The position numbers were made by a program, and so were the translations under genes. Below are positions 53,678-62,704 of a DNA stretch of 64,000 bases, piece by piece. The notes under the pieces were generated by a model. That model ran no database searches, was not told the origin of the DNA, and worked only from the letters and a program-made list of their open reading frames with translations. Position 1 is the first letter of the stretch, and every line of letters begins with the position of its first letter. Location: NCBI GenBank assembly GCA_016716475.1, contig JADJWG010000002.1, positions 1,054,001-1,118,000 of the forward strand, read 5' to 3'. Source of the stretch: Phycisphaerales bacterium (lineage in GTDB: Bacteria; Planctomycetota; Phycisphaerae; UBA1845; Fen-1342).

Positions 53678-54175
53678 CTAGGCGCGCGGCGGGTGAAAGA
53701 TGTCGCAGGCGACGCGTGAAAGTGGCGTGAATAAGGAATGGGGGCGCAGGCGCTGCTCGCCACGGAGCGCTAGGTCGGTGTGCTCAAGGCCACGATCCAG
53801 CGGTACTGGTGTTTTGCTGATCGCACAGGGTCCCTCGCAGCCAGGCGGGCAACTGCAGGGCCGCTCGTCCGCAGGGGTGCTCGAGTCGCTCGATGTCGGC
53901 GTAGGCAGGGATGCTATCGGCACCAACGTTCCACCGCAGCAAGAATGCGGTGTACTGGTGGCTGCGGTTTCAGACTCATCCACATCATCCGCCACCTGCC
54001 CTACCGTCTGCTGCGGGTGGTGCGAGCACAAGCACGTACTACCCGTCAGGGCCCGGGCCGGGAGCAAAAGCGCAATCGCCGCGAGCACGGTAAACAACCG
54101 CTGCGTCGCGAACAAGTAATTGTGCCGTTGCGAAATCACACGGTCTCTCGAATCCAGCCCTACGGAGGTAACCAC
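53678..54175 (-). CDS. Exported Cys-rich protein of unknown function
   Basis: A 165-residue protein: after about 25 residues comes a signal-like stretch (LFTVLAAIALLLPARALTG) followed by Cys clusters CLCSHHP, HSCCGG and CSCPPGCEGPC. The His/Cys groups suggest metal binding. Gene position upstream of the fusion protein, on the same strand, suggests a sensor or carrier for the pump. No family recognised. Confidence 0.5.
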   Translation of the reverse strand: MVTSVGLDSRDRVISQRHNYLFATQRLFTVLAAIALLLPARALTGSTCLCSHHPQQTVGQVADDVDESETAATSTPHSCCGGTLVPIASLPTPTSSDSSTPADERPCSCPPGCEGPCAISKTPVPLDRGLEHTDLALRGEQRLRPHSLFTPLSRVACDIFHPPRA

Positions 54176-54261
54176 GGCCTAATGGACTATATTTCGGCTA
54201 CGTGAGAATGCCAAGCCAAACTTTGCCGGCGTGCGCGTGAACGATTAAAATTCAACCGGGA

Positions 54262-55389
54262 TCAGTTTTCGGACGTGCCCCCCAAGCCGGCACCGGCGAC
54301 GACTCTACGGCGAAGCTGGCCACAGGCGGCGTCGATATCCTGCCCGCGGGAGGTTCGGATGTGGGCATTAACGCCGCGGTCACGCAGTTGGCGTTGAAAC
54401 TCGTAGCTGGACTCGCTGCTTGGACGGCGAAACGGCAAGCCCTCAACCGGATTATACCGCAGCAGGTTCAGGTTGCAGCGCAATCGGCGGGCGATGCGAG
54501 CGAGCGCATCGGCGTGCTCGGGGGCCATGTTGACGTCATCCAGAAGCACATATTCCAGTGTAATCTCGCGACCGGTCTGGTCGAAGTAGTAAGCACATGC
54601 GTCGAGCAGTTCGCGAATGGGGACCTTCCCCCACGGAATCAGCTCCAGACGCAGATTTTCTTCGGGCGCGTGCAGCGACAGCGCCAGGTTGAGTTGCAGC
54701 CCCTCATCCGCAAGTCGGCGGATCTGCTTGGGCAGCCCAACGGTACTGAGCGTAATCTTGCGAGCCCCGATGTTCAGCCCCCAGGGAGCATTGATGGTCC
54801 GCACAGCCCCAAGCACGGCATCATAATTCGCGAGTGGCTCGCCCATACCCATCAGCACAATGTTCGAAAGGCGGGCATCGGATGGGATCTCCTCCGCCTG
54901 CGCAGCAGTGTTGACGAGGCGACGCACGCGGAGGGCCTGTTCCACGATCTCGCCGCGGGTCAGGTTGCGCTGCACGCCGTTGATGCCGCTGGCGCAGAAC
55001 CGGCAGCCAACCGGGCAGCCGACCTGCGAGGAAATGCAAGCGGTATGCCGTACGGCCTCGGGAATCCAGACGGATTCTACCGAGCGGCCGTCGGGCCAGG
55101 TCAGCAGTAACTTGCGCGTGCCGTCGGTGGAAATGGTCTCGGCAGTGACCGTACCGCTGTAGAGCAGGCAGTGTTCGATCAGGTGGCCCCGCAGACCTTT
55201 CGAGAGGTTGGTCATCTCTTCGAAACGTTCGATACCTTTCACATAGATCCAGTCGAGCACCTGGTCCGCGCGGTAGCGCGGCTCACCCCAGGTCTCGAAC
55301 AGACTGCGCAGTCCGGCTGGGTCGAGGTCGAGCAGGTGGACGCGCGACGGAGACGTCGTATCCGTGGGTGGCACATCGGCATGGTCCAT
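54262..55389 (-). CDS. rlmN: 23S rRNA (adenine-2503)-C2 methyltransferase RlmN
   Basis: Radical-SAM enzyme that methylates A2503 of 23S rRNA and A37 of some tRNAs. The product is 375 residues from the ATG at 55389. Cluster-binding Cys125, Cys129 and Cys132 (CPVGCRFC), SAM motif MGMGEPL and the C-terminal Cys (DAACGQLRRR) for the methyl-transfer mechanism are present. It diverges from the branched-chain aminotransferase gene. Confidence 0.96.
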   Translation of the reverse strand: MDHADVPPTDTTSPSRVHLLDLDPAGLRSLFETWGEPRYRADQVLDWIYVKGIERFEEMTNLSKGLRGHLIEHCLLYSGTVTAETISTDGTRKLLLTWPDGRSVESVWIPEAVRHTACISSQVGCPVGCRFCASGINGVQRNLTRGEIVEQALRVRRLVNTAAQAEEIPSDARLSNIVLMGMGEPLANYDAVLGAVRTINAPWGLNIGARKITLSTVGLPKQIRRLADEGLQLNLALSLHAPEENLRLELIPWGKVPIRELLDACAYYFDQTGREITLEYVLLDDVNMAPEHADALARIARRLRCNLNLLRYNPVEGLPFRRPSSESSYEFQRQLRDRGVNAHIRTSRGQDIDAACGQLRRRVVAGAGLGGTSEN

Positions 55390-55519
55390 GGCGGGATTAT
55401 ACGACGGAACCAGTCGTTCGGCGGCGCGGCCACCCGTGCGAGACACCGGCGCTCCAAGGAATCCCGTCAGTTGCCACCCCTGCCGGCCCGGCCTATTCTG
55501 CCTATGGAAGGAGGTTGCC

Positions 55520-56596
55520 ATGACCGCCATCACCGGACCCTGCGCCACCGATCGATCAGACGCTGGTCTCCCCCGCGCCGATTTCGATTGGAGCACGCTG
55601 GCGTTTGGGTACTATCGGACAGACTACAACCTCCGCTGCCTGTTCCGCGATGGGCACTGGGACCAGGGCACTCTCACGCCGGACGAAACGCTCCCAATCC
55701 ATATGGCCGCCACTTGCCTGCACTACGGTCAACAGTGCTTCGAGGGTCTGAAGGCGTTCGAGACGCGCACCGGAGAGGTGGTCGTTTTCCGGGTCGACGA
55801 GAATGCCAAGCGGATGGAACACTCCTGCCGCAAGATCCACATGGCCCCGGTGCCGCACGAATTGTTTATCTCGGCGATTGAGCGTGTCGTTGCGGCCAAC
55901 CGGCGGTTCGTCCCGCCCTACGGTACCGGGGCAGCGCTGTACATCCGCCCGCTGGTGATCGGTACGGGGGCCCAGGTCGGCGTGAAACCGGCGTCCGAGT
56001 TCCAGTTCATCGTATTTGTGACGCCGGTCGGGCCGTATTTCAAGAGCGGTTTCAAGCCGGTCGACCTGATCGTCGAGGAGGAGTACGACCGTGCCGCGCC
56101 TAACGGCGTCGGGGATGCCAAGGTGGGTGGAAACTATGCTGCCGGGCTGCGCGCCTCGCTCCGGGCCAAGGAACGCGGCTATTCCGAGGTGCTCTACCTC
56201 GACGCGCGCGAAAAGAAATACATCGACGAATCAGGACCCGCGAACTTCTTCGCGATCACGGCCGAAGACCAGTACATCACGCCCGAAAGCGGGTCCATCC
56301 TGGCGTCGATCACGAACAAGTCGCTGATTGCGCTGGCCCAGGAAATGGGACTGCGCCCACAGCGGCGACCGGTCGCCGTCGAGGAATTGCTCGGCTTCCG
56401 CGAAGCAGGCTGCTGCGGCACCGCGGCCGTCATCACGCCGGTAGGATCCATTACGTGGCGCGATCGCAAGATCGTCTACTCGCAGGATGGTCATCCCGGA
56501 CCGCGTTGTGCGGAGTTGTACGACAAGCTGCGAGCCGTTCAGGTGGGTGATGCGCCGGATACCTACGGCTGGCTGCGGCGTATCCCGACGTCGTAA
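55520..56596 (+). CDS. ilvE: Branched-chain-amino-acid aminotransferase
   Basis: Transfers amino groups between branched-chain amino acids and 2-oxoglutarate using PLP. The product is 358 residues, ATG 55520 with AAGGAGG seven bases upstream. It is the long BCAT-II type: CLHYGQQCFEGLKAF near 66-80, PLP Lys201 in GDAKVGGNYAAGL and the GPANFFAI segment. The final part has CCGTAAVITPVGSI. Confidence 0.95.
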   Translation: MTAITGPCATDRSDAGLPRADFDWSTLAFGYYRTDYNLRCLFRDGHWDQGTLTPDETLPIHMAATCLHYGQQCFEGLKAFETRTGEVVVFRVDENAKRMEHSCRKIHMAPVPHELFISAIERVVAANRRFVPPYGTGAALYIRPLVIGTGAQVGVKPASEFQFIVFVTPVGPYFKSGFKPVDLIVEEEYDRAAPNGVGDAKVGGNYAAGLRASLRAKERGYSEVLYLDAREKKYIDESGPANFFAITAEDQYITPESGSILASITNKSLIALAQEMGLRPQRRPVAVEELLGFREAGCCGTAAVITPVGSITWRDRKIVYSQDGHPGPRCAELYDKLRAVQVGDAPDTYGWLRRIPTS

Positions 56597-56658
56597 CCAT
56601 CTCAGTTCCGCTCAAGCGCCCATCGGGAGCAGCGATTGCAGAGAGTAGCAGTTGCAAC

Positions 56659-57042
56659 ATGGAAGAACTGTCCGTTGAGCGCCGCGGGGAGTTGATCGAG
56701 CGGTGGGCGCATGCGCTCGTGCGCAGGGGCTACGGGGCGGCCGCCCTTTTCATACTTGAAGGCCACAAGCCCCTCGCCCCCCTTGGAGCACAACTCGCCC
56801 TGCTGATCGAACCTTATGCTTTCGGCCGCGGGCGCGGCACGTTGCGCGAGTTCGCATCCTTCCTCGATCAACCGGAAAACGTCGAAGCGCTCCTGCGACG
56901 CATTGAGGAGCTGGACGATGCGGCCCGCAGCGCGGCCGCAGCCGTAAAAGCACGGCGCAAGGAAGTGCGCCGCCGGGCTCGACGTTGGCGACTGCTCCGC
57001 GCGAAACGGGTACTCACACCGCCGCCGAGTACTTCTGCCTGA
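56659..57042 (+). CDS. Hypothetical helical protein (127 aa)
   Basis: A 127-residue protein. The N-terminal half includes ALVRRGYGAAALFILEGHKP and QLALLIEPYAFGRGRG, a pattern I recall from small planctomycete proteins of unknown role. The C-terminal third is strongly basic (KARRKEVRRRARRWRLLRAK). It follows the aminotransferase by 62 bases. Confidence 0.6.
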   Translation: MEELSVERRGELIERWAHALVRRGYGAAALFILEGHKPLAPLGAQLALLIEPYAFGRGRGTLREFASFLDQPENVEALLRRIEELDDAARSAAAAVKARRKEVRRRARRWRLLRAKRVLTPPPSTSA

Positions 57043-57219
57043 CCACACCCGCTTCTGCCCCTGCAGATCCTGCAAGGCCGCGCAAGCGCCGCGCGAAAGT
57101 CCGACTCGTGGACACCCATTGAAGAGCACCCCGAGACGCTGTCACTCTGCATCTTAAGTCATAATCTTACAACTATTTAGCTATCTTCCCGTGCCGCTCT
57201 CCGGCGGTCTCCACTCCTC
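57043..57219. other. Spacer with an AT-rich patch upstream of flagellar operon
   Basis: About 180 bases without a gene. Bases 57150-57185 are unusually AT-rich for this window. They could bind an activator or serve as UP-element-like DNA ahead of the sigma54 site at 57220. No other structure seen. Confidence 0.4.
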
Positions 57220-57235
57220 TGGCATGCCCCCTGCC
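57220..57235 (+). promoter_or_regulatory. Sigma54 promoter of the flgF operon
   Basis: TGGCATGCCCCCTGCC matches the consensus TGGCAYRNNNNTTGCW at all fixed positions but two, with exact GG-N10-GC spacing. Predicted transcript start is about 57247, some 65 bases before the first ATG (57312). The NtrC-type activator at 6049-7452 is a natural candidate to act here. Confidence 0.6.
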
Positions 57236-57311
57236 CTAGTGCCTTGCACGCGTTGGGGTCGCGGCACATGGATGTGCCTCACCTGACGCGAACCGAGTCG
57301 GGAGCAGCTTG

Positions 57312-57560
57312 ATGCGACGACAGCTTCCCAGGACGTGGGTGGCAGAAAGGTGGTCGTCATCGGCCGCGCACGGTGGCCCCATGCCCCAGGAGCATACCAC
57401 GCCGCCGGACGCGTCCGCTTCCTGCTCGGATTGGAGCCATTTGGGACGGCGGGTGCTGGCCGAGGCGTGGCGACGCTTCACGGAGGAACAGGTCGCTGGC
57501 CAATTGCCACCGACCACACCCGCCGTTCCGGCTCCGCACACACCGGAGGAAACCGCGTGA
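57312..57560 (+). CDS. Small protein coupled to flgF
   Basis: The product is 82 residues from the ATG at 57312, with GGAG seven bases before it. The stop overlaps the flgF GTG (GTGA). The middle has DWSHLGRRVLAEAWRRFTEE, a short helix; the ends are Pro/Thr-rich. No family recognised. It may be a small flagellar accessory protein or a leader for coupling. Confidence 0.45.
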   Translation: MRRQLPRTWVAERWSSSAAHGGPMPQEHTTPPDASASCSDWSHLGRRVLAEAWRRFTEEQVAGQLPPTTPAVPAPHTPEETA

Positions 57561-58311
57561 TCTTCGGTCTGTACCACTCCGCCGCAGGGATGATGACGAC
57601 CGAGTACCGGCAGTCGGTCCTGGCGAACAACCTCGCAAACGCTGAGACCGTCGGTTTCAAACGCGACGTGGCGACGTTCGCGGAGCGCCTGCCGGCCACA
57701 CTGGCCGGCTTGCAGCAGGGCGCGAGTGCCGTAGATCTCGAAGGACTTTCCGGGGGCTGTGGCTTGGTACGACACACACGGATTTCCGCGAAGGACCGAA
57801 GCAACCCACCGGCAACTGGCACGATGTCGCGCTCCATGGGCCCGGTTTCTTCGCAGTAATGGCGGAGGGCCAGACCCAGTTCACGCGCGACGGACGTATG
57901 CAAATGCGCTCCGATGGTCTGCTGGTCGCGGCGTCCGACGGCGCCCCCATCCTCGGTCCGGGCGGCGTGCCCATCCGGTTGAATCCACACGCCGCCGATA
58001 CCGCGATCGACGAGCACGGACAGATTCTCCAAGACGGCAGTGTGGTCGCGCGGTTGGGGGTAACAGATGTGGCGAACTACACCGCACTGCGCAAGACAGG
58101 CGCTGGCCGCTTCATCGCGCCGGAGGGCGCAGCGACCGAGGCGCCGGCGACACTCGTGCAAAGCGGCTATGTCGAAACCTCGGGGGTTGAACCGATCGCG
58201 GAACTGGTGGACCTGATGACGGCCTCGCGCGCCTACCAGGTCAACGCCCGGATGATCGCGCTGCAGGATGAAACGGTCAGTCGGCTGATCTCTTCCGCAC
58301 TGCGCGTCTAG
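57557..58311 (+). CDS. flgF: Flagellar rod protein FlgF, one-base frameshift
   Basis: GTG start with GGAGGAAA upstream. The rod signature GLYHSAAGMMTTEYRQSVLA with NLANAETVGFKRD is clear. The frame breaks in a run of five Gs at 57752-57756: one extra G restores LWLGTTHTDFREGPKQPTG and GNWHDVALHGPGFFAV, then runs to the C-terminal helix SRAYQVNARMIALQDETVSR. The corrected product is 251 residues, normal for FlgF. Order flgF-flgG-flgA supports the name. Confidence 0.88.
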
Positions 58312-58375
58312 CAACAGTGGAAATTGGCCGAGCCCCCGGCCCGCTGAGGGTCGCGGCATCAGGAGTTGAACCCCC

Positions 58376-59176
58376 ATGGCGATTACCGCACTTCACACCG
58401 CCGCGACCGGCATGCAGGCGCTGTCGACCAAGATCGACGTGATCGCCAACAACATTGCGAATGCGGACACCGTCGGTTTCAAGGCCGCGCGGGCGAACTT
58501 CCAGGACCTGCTGTACCAGTTGCGGCAGCAGCCGGGCGTGCAGACCAGCGACGAAAGTGAATCGCCACTGGGTACGCAGATCGGCCTGGGTGTGGCCTTG
58601 AGCAATACCCAGACGCTATTCAAGCAGGGTTCGGCGATCCCGAGCGGCGAACCCCTCGACGCGATGATTCAGGGGGATGGTTTCTTCCAGGTCGAGTTGC
58701 CGGGCGGCGGCACGGGCTATACGCGGGCCGGCAACTGGATCCGCAATTCGGAAGGTGAGCTCGTGCTGGGTCATAGCTTCGGCTACCGGCTGAAGGATTC
58801 GCCCACGATTCCGGACGATGTGCCGCGTGACCGCATCGGTATTTCGAGTGACGGCCGGATCATCGCCACGATGCCGGACGGCACCGCCCAGGAACTCGGT
58901 CAAATCGAACTGGCGCGCTTCGTGAATCCTTCTGGCCTGCTGCACGAGGGAGCCAACATCTTCACCGCCACGCTGGCTTCCGGTGAACCCATCGAGGGCA
59001 CCGCCGGTACGGACGGGCGGGGGCAGATCATGGGCGGCCACCTCGAGCAAAGCACCACCGAAGCAGTAGCCGAGCTGGTGGAGCTGATCAAGGCCCAGCG
59101 CGTCTTCCAGATGAACTCCCAGACGATCCAGGCCGCAGACGAATCCCTGCGCACCATCGCGAGTTTGCGGCGTTAA
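58376..59176 (+). CDS. flgG: Distal rod protein FlgG
   Basis: A 266-residue protein of typical length. N-terminal MAITALHTAATGMQALSTKI with VIANNIANADTVGFKAAR, D1 domain GFFQVELPGGGTGYTRAGN and C-terminal LIKAQRVFQMNSQTIQAADE all match FlgG. It forms the distal rod between the P- and L-rings. GGAG lies 10 bases before the ATG. Confidence 0.96.
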   Translation: MAITALHTAATGMQALSTKIDVIANNIANADTVGFKAARANFQDLLYQLRQQPGVQTSDESESPLGTQIGLGVALSNTQTLFKQGSAIPSGEPLDAMIQGDGFFQVELPGGGTGYTRAGNWIRNSEGELVLGHSFGYRLKDSPTIPDDVPRDRIGISSDGRIIATMPDGTAQELGQIELARFVNPSGLLHEGANIFTATLASGEPIEGTAGTDGRGQIMGGHLEQSTTEAVAELVELIKAQRVFQMNSQTIQAADESLRTIASLRR

Positions 59177-59215
59177 CGCGGCTGACACCGGCGGCGGAGC
59201 CGCGGAGGTAGGAAC

Positions 59216-60268
59216 ATGAAAATGAGGAACGCACTCATCCTGCTCACGGCGCTGCTGGGGACCGGCGGCGCCGCCTGGGCCGAGGAGGGGTTGCAGCGCC
59301 TGCGACTCATGAGCCGGGCTGAAATCAGCGGTCCGATTCCAACGCTCGCGGATGTGCTGGTGCTCGAAGTGGCGCGTGAGGAGCTGCGCACAGCGCTGGC
59401 AGCCGCTCCGCTCCTCCCCGGCACGGGCGAGCAGATGCCGCCGCTGATTACGCACGCCCAAGTCATGGCCCGGCTGGATGCGATCGGAATCAACCTCGCC
59501 CGTGTCCTTGTCAGCGGTGCCATGGAGTGCACACTGGTGCGTGTCCGCCCGGTGGATGCTACCGGCAATGTCACCGCCCCCCTGCTTCGCAACCCGCGCG
59601 AAGACGTGGGCGACCTGGACATGCCGACGCTCGCAGACGTGCTGCGGGCACACGTCGACGCGGAGCTGCGGGCACTCGGCGGCCATGCCGACCTGCGCTT
59701 CGAGGGTGCCAGCCAGCAGTACCTGCGCCTCACGACACCCCCGTGGGAGTTCTCCATCAGTTCACGAGACCGCAGTCCACTCGGCTTGCGCACGTTTCGG
59801 GTGCTGATTCGCCGCGCTGGCCACGCCCAGCGCCGCATCGAGATCCTCGCACACGTCCGCCTGGTTCGGCAGGTGGCGGTAGCGGCCCGCCCCCTGAACC
59901 CGGGAAACGCATTGCGGCGGGAGGATCTCACCCTGAAACCACAGACCTTCGATGACGCCACGGCGCTTGGTTTTGCCACGCGCGAGGAACTCGTCGGCCT
60001 GCAGATTCGCAAATTCACGCCCATCGGCGAACTGATCACTGCGGACGTGGTGAAAGCGGCGCCGCTGGTTGCACGCTCGCGGCCCGTCACCGTCATGAAT
60101 GAGTCGGGTGGCGTGCGGCTGCAACTGAGCGGGATTGCGCTCGACTCGGGCGGTTTCGGCGACGCGGTCCGGGTCCGGCTCGGCCACGAGCGAAACAGTC
60201 GGCGCATCGTAGACGGCGTGGTCACAGCGCTGGGGACCGTGCGGCTGGTTTCTTCCAACGACTCCTGA
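59216..60268 (+). CDS. flgA: Flagella basal body P-ring formation protein FlgA
   Basis: Periplasmic chaperone for P-ring assembly. The 350 residues are longer than many FlgA proteins. Signal peptide LILLTALLGTGGAAWAEEG; the C-terminal SAF domain has VAVAARPLNPGNALRREDLT and a region VTVMNESGGVRLQLSGIAL. It lies between flgG and flgH as usual. A GGAGG precedes the ATG. Confidence 0.9.
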   Translation: MKMRNALILLTALLGTGGAAWAEEGLQRLRLMSRAEISGPIPTLADVLVLEVAREELRTALAAAPLLPGTGEQMPPLITHAQVMARLDAIGINLARVLVSGAMECTLVRVRPVDATGNVTAPLLRNPREDVGDLDMPTLADVLRAHVDAELRALGGHADLRFEGASQQYLRLTTPPWEFSISSRDRSPLGLRTFRVLIRRAGHAQRRIEILAHVRLVRQVAVAARPLNPGNALRREDLTLKPQTFDDATALGFATREELVGLQIRKFTPIGELITADVVKAAPLVARSRPVTVMNESGGVRLQLSGIALDSGGFGDAVRVRLGHERNSRRIVDGVVTALGTVRLVSSNDS

Positions 60269-60292
60269 GCACCAGCAGGGAGCAGCAGACCT

Positions 60293-61081
60293 ATGAACGC
60301 TTCACCTTGGATCACAATGTCGGCACGTGTCGCTCTCGCCCTCCTGGTGCTCGGCCTTGCGGCGCCGGCCCTTGCCCAGCGGAACTCCCTCTTTGGCGGT
60401 CCGGCGCCCGAAGGTCCGCGGCCGAGTCCGACGACCCAGCCCGCGCGCGGCCCGGGCGGTACCAAGGAGCACGCCACTTGGCAGGCCTCGCTCGCGGCGG
60501 AACGGATCAAGCCCCGTCCGAACGGCACTCTGTTGCGCGTCTCACCGTTCGCGGTAGAAGTGCCCGAGCCGGAGAAGGTCAAGGTCCACGACCTGGTCAC
60601 GATCATCGTGCGCGAGAGCAAGAGCGCGACGACCGACGGCAAGATGGAATCAAACAAGAACTGGAGCTTTGACACGGAGCTGTCCAAGTGGATCCGCCTC
60701 AGCGGCGTAGCCGGACTCGTCCCTGCGCAGTTTCCCGAGGGCAACCCGGCCGCACTGTTCGACTTCAAGAACAAGTACGGCGGTGATGGAAAGTACGACC
60801 GCAAGGACGAGCTGACGACGCGGGTCACGGCGCGGGTCGTGGACGTAAAGCCAAATGGCAACCTCGTTCTCGAAGCCAGCAAAGTCATTGAGATCGACGA
60901 GGAGGGCTTCACCATCACGCTTACGGGCGAGTGCCGCGCCATCGATATCACGCCGCAGAACACCGTGTTGAGTACACAGATGGCGGCGCCGGAGATCAAG
61001 GTCAAGCACGCGGGCATCGTCCGCGATGCGACCCGCCGCGGTTGGCTGATGCGGGGATTGGACCTGTTCCGGCCGTTCTAG
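60293..61081 (+). CDS. flgH: Flagellar L-ring protein FlgH, without lipobox Cys
   Basis: Forms the outer-membrane bushing. 262 residues; the core has VKVHDLVTIIVRESKSATTD, LTTRVTARVVDVKPNGNLVL and ITPQNTVLSTQMAAPEIKVK, a clear FlgH fold. Most FlgH proteins have a signal-II lipobox with Cys; here the signal LGLAAPALAQRNSLF is followed by no Cys, so it is probably a non-lipidated form. Between flgA and flgI. Confidence 0.92.
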   Translation: MNASPWITMSARVALALLVLGLAAPALAQRNSLFGGPAPEGPRPSPTTQPARGPGGTKEHATWQASLAAERIKPRPNGTLLRVSPFAVEVPEPEKVKVHDLVTIIVRESKSATTDGKMESNKNWSFDTELSKWIRLSGVAGLVPAQFPEGNPAALFDFKNKYGGDGKYDRKDELTTRVTARVVDVKPNGNLVLEASKVIEIDEEGFTITLTGECRAIDITPQNTVLSTQMAAPEIKVKHAGIVRDATRRGWLMRGLDLFRPF

Positions 61082-61120
61082 TCGACGAGGGCCGGGAAGC
61101 CCCCGGGCACCGAGGTTCAG

Positions 61121-62278
61121 ATGAGACGTGGAAAGGAACAGCAGCCGATGAGGAAGCCCAGCATGCACGCGCGATCGACCGTTCCACGGGCCGCCGCCCT
61201 GCTCGCTGTGGGTCTGTTGGTCGCTGGCGCGGTCGCCCAGGTTCGTGTGCAGGATGTAGCCCGTCTGCAGGGGCAGCGCACGAACAAGCTGATGGGCTTC
61301 GGCCTGGTGGTGGGTCTGCCCGGAACCGGCGACGGTGAAAAGTACGTCCCGACCATTCGTGCCCTGATGAAGCTGCACGAACGGCATCATGCCCCCGTGC
61401 TGAACCTCGACGAGGTCAAAGGCAACAAGAGCATCGCGCTCGTGGTTGTGGAAGCCACGATCCCCGAGTTCGGCGCGCGTGAGGGCCAGACGATCGACGT
61501 TACCGTCTCGACTCTGGGAACCGCCACGCGGCTCACAGGCGGGCAACTTCTCACCACACCACTGCAGTATGCCGCGCTGGATCCCGAAGATCCCGGCACT
61601 TGGACTATTTTTGCGCTGGCCGGTGGCCGTGTGACAACACCGGATGCCAGTACCCCGACGCGGGGCCTCATCGCCGCCGGGGCCGTGCTCGAAGAGGACG
61701 TGGTCTACAACTTCCTGCGGCAGGGCGTCATCACGCTGGTGCTCGACGACACGCACGCCGACTTTACCTGGGCCAATCTCGTGGCCCGGTCGATCAATCA
61801 CGAACTGAGCGGCCCACTCGCGCCGACGCTCTCGGGCGACACACCCGACGAGGGTGGCCTCATCCCACTGGCCCACGCACTCGACGCAAAAAACGTGCTG
61901 GTCCACGTCCCGCCGTATGAGCAGGGGGACCTGGCCCGCTTCATCAGCCGTGTGCAACAGGCCCCGCTTTTCGATCTGCCCGAGCCGGCCGCGCTGGTCA
62001 CCATCGACCGTGCCACGCGGAACGTTGCATTCACGGCTTCTGTCCGCGTGTCACCGGCGGTGCTGCAAATTCCGGGTCTCGGCACCTTGCGCATCGGAGC
62101 ACCCCGGGAAGGTGAACCGGAGACCGCGCCCCCCGACACCACCGCCGCCCGCACCGTCGGCTTCGATGAGCTCTTCCGTACCTTGTCCGCGATTCAGGCC
62201 ACCCCGGACCAGATCATCGACGCCATCGAGCACCTGCACCGTGCCAAGGCCCTGCACGCGCGCATCCAGTATCGCTGA
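61121..62278 (+). CDS. flgI: Flagellar P-ring protein FlgI
   Basis: Forms the periplasmic P-ring. 385 residues from 61121, or 376 from the ATG at 61148, where a signal peptide (AAALLAVGLLVAGAVAQ) is better placed. The FlgI core VRVQDVARLQGQRTNKLMGF with GLVVGLPGTGDGEK and IPEFGAREGQTIDVTVSTLG is present, as is the C-terminal IDAIEHLHRAKALHARI. Length and order are normal. Confidence 0.95.
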   Translation: MRRGKEQQPMRKPSMHARSTVPRAAALLAVGLLVAGAVAQVRVQDVARLQGQRTNKLMGFGLVVGLPGTGDGEKYVPTIRALMKLHERHHAPVLNLDEVKGNKSIALVVVEATIPEFGAREGQTIDVTVSTLGTATRLTGGQLLTTPLQYAALDPEDPGTWTIFALAGGRVTTPDASTPTRGLIAAGAVLEEDVVYNFLRQGVITLVLDDTHADFTWANLVARSINHELSGPLAPTLSGDTPDEGGLIPLAHALDAKNVLVHVPPYEQGDLARFISRVQQAPLFDLPEPAALVTIDRATRNVAFTASVRVSPAVLQIPGLGTLRIGAPREGEPETAPPDTTAARTVGFDELFRTLSAIQATPDQIIDAIEHLHRAKALHARIQYR

Positions 62279-62287
62279 GGAACCACC

Positions 62288-62704
62288 GTGCTGCACGCAA
62301 TTTCAGCGTTGACCTCCGCACTCTACCCTCCGGCGGCAGCAACCCCACGCCCAGCCGCGCCCACCGAGTCGGACCCGGCGGTCCGTGAGGCGGCTGCGCA
62401 ATTTCTGACGGAGCTGTTCTTCGGACCGCTGTTAGCGGAGGCCCGCCGCGCACCGTTCAAGGCGGACTGGATCGACGGCGGACAAACCGAATCCATTTTC
62501 GGTGAGCAGCTCGACCAGCGTATCGCCGACCGCGTCGCACTGGCCGACCGTGGGTTGAACGACCACGTCGTCCGTGAGTTGTCGCAGCACGGGAAAGTGC
62601 GCACCGCGCCGCCACGGACCGCACCTGCGGGCCCAGGTGCCGACCGGGTCGCCTGGCCCGCCACACTCGCTACTCAGCGCCTGACCGAGGAGCCCGCCGC
62701 ATGA
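62288..62704 (+). CDS. flgJ: Rod-binding protein FlgJ, short form
   Basis: A 138-residue protein corresponding to the FlgJ N-terminal rod-binding domain (AAQFLTELFFGPLLAE and IFGEQLDQRIADRVAL). The peptidoglycan-hydrolase domain of enterobacterial FlgJ is absent, as in many other phyla. GTG start with GAGGAA upstream. The stop overlaps the next ATG (ATGA). Confidence 0.85.
   Translation: MLHAISALTSALYPPAAATPRPAAPTESDPAVREAAAQFLTELFFGPLLAEARRAPFKADWIDGGQTESIFGEQLDQRIADRVALADRGLNDHVVRELSQHGKVRTAPPRTAPAGPGADRVAWPATLATQRLTEEPAA

Noticed and set aside
59173..61017. 614-codon minus-strand frame across flgA and flgH
   Set aside because: Ser/Arg-rich nonsense composition opposite two conserved flagellar genes.
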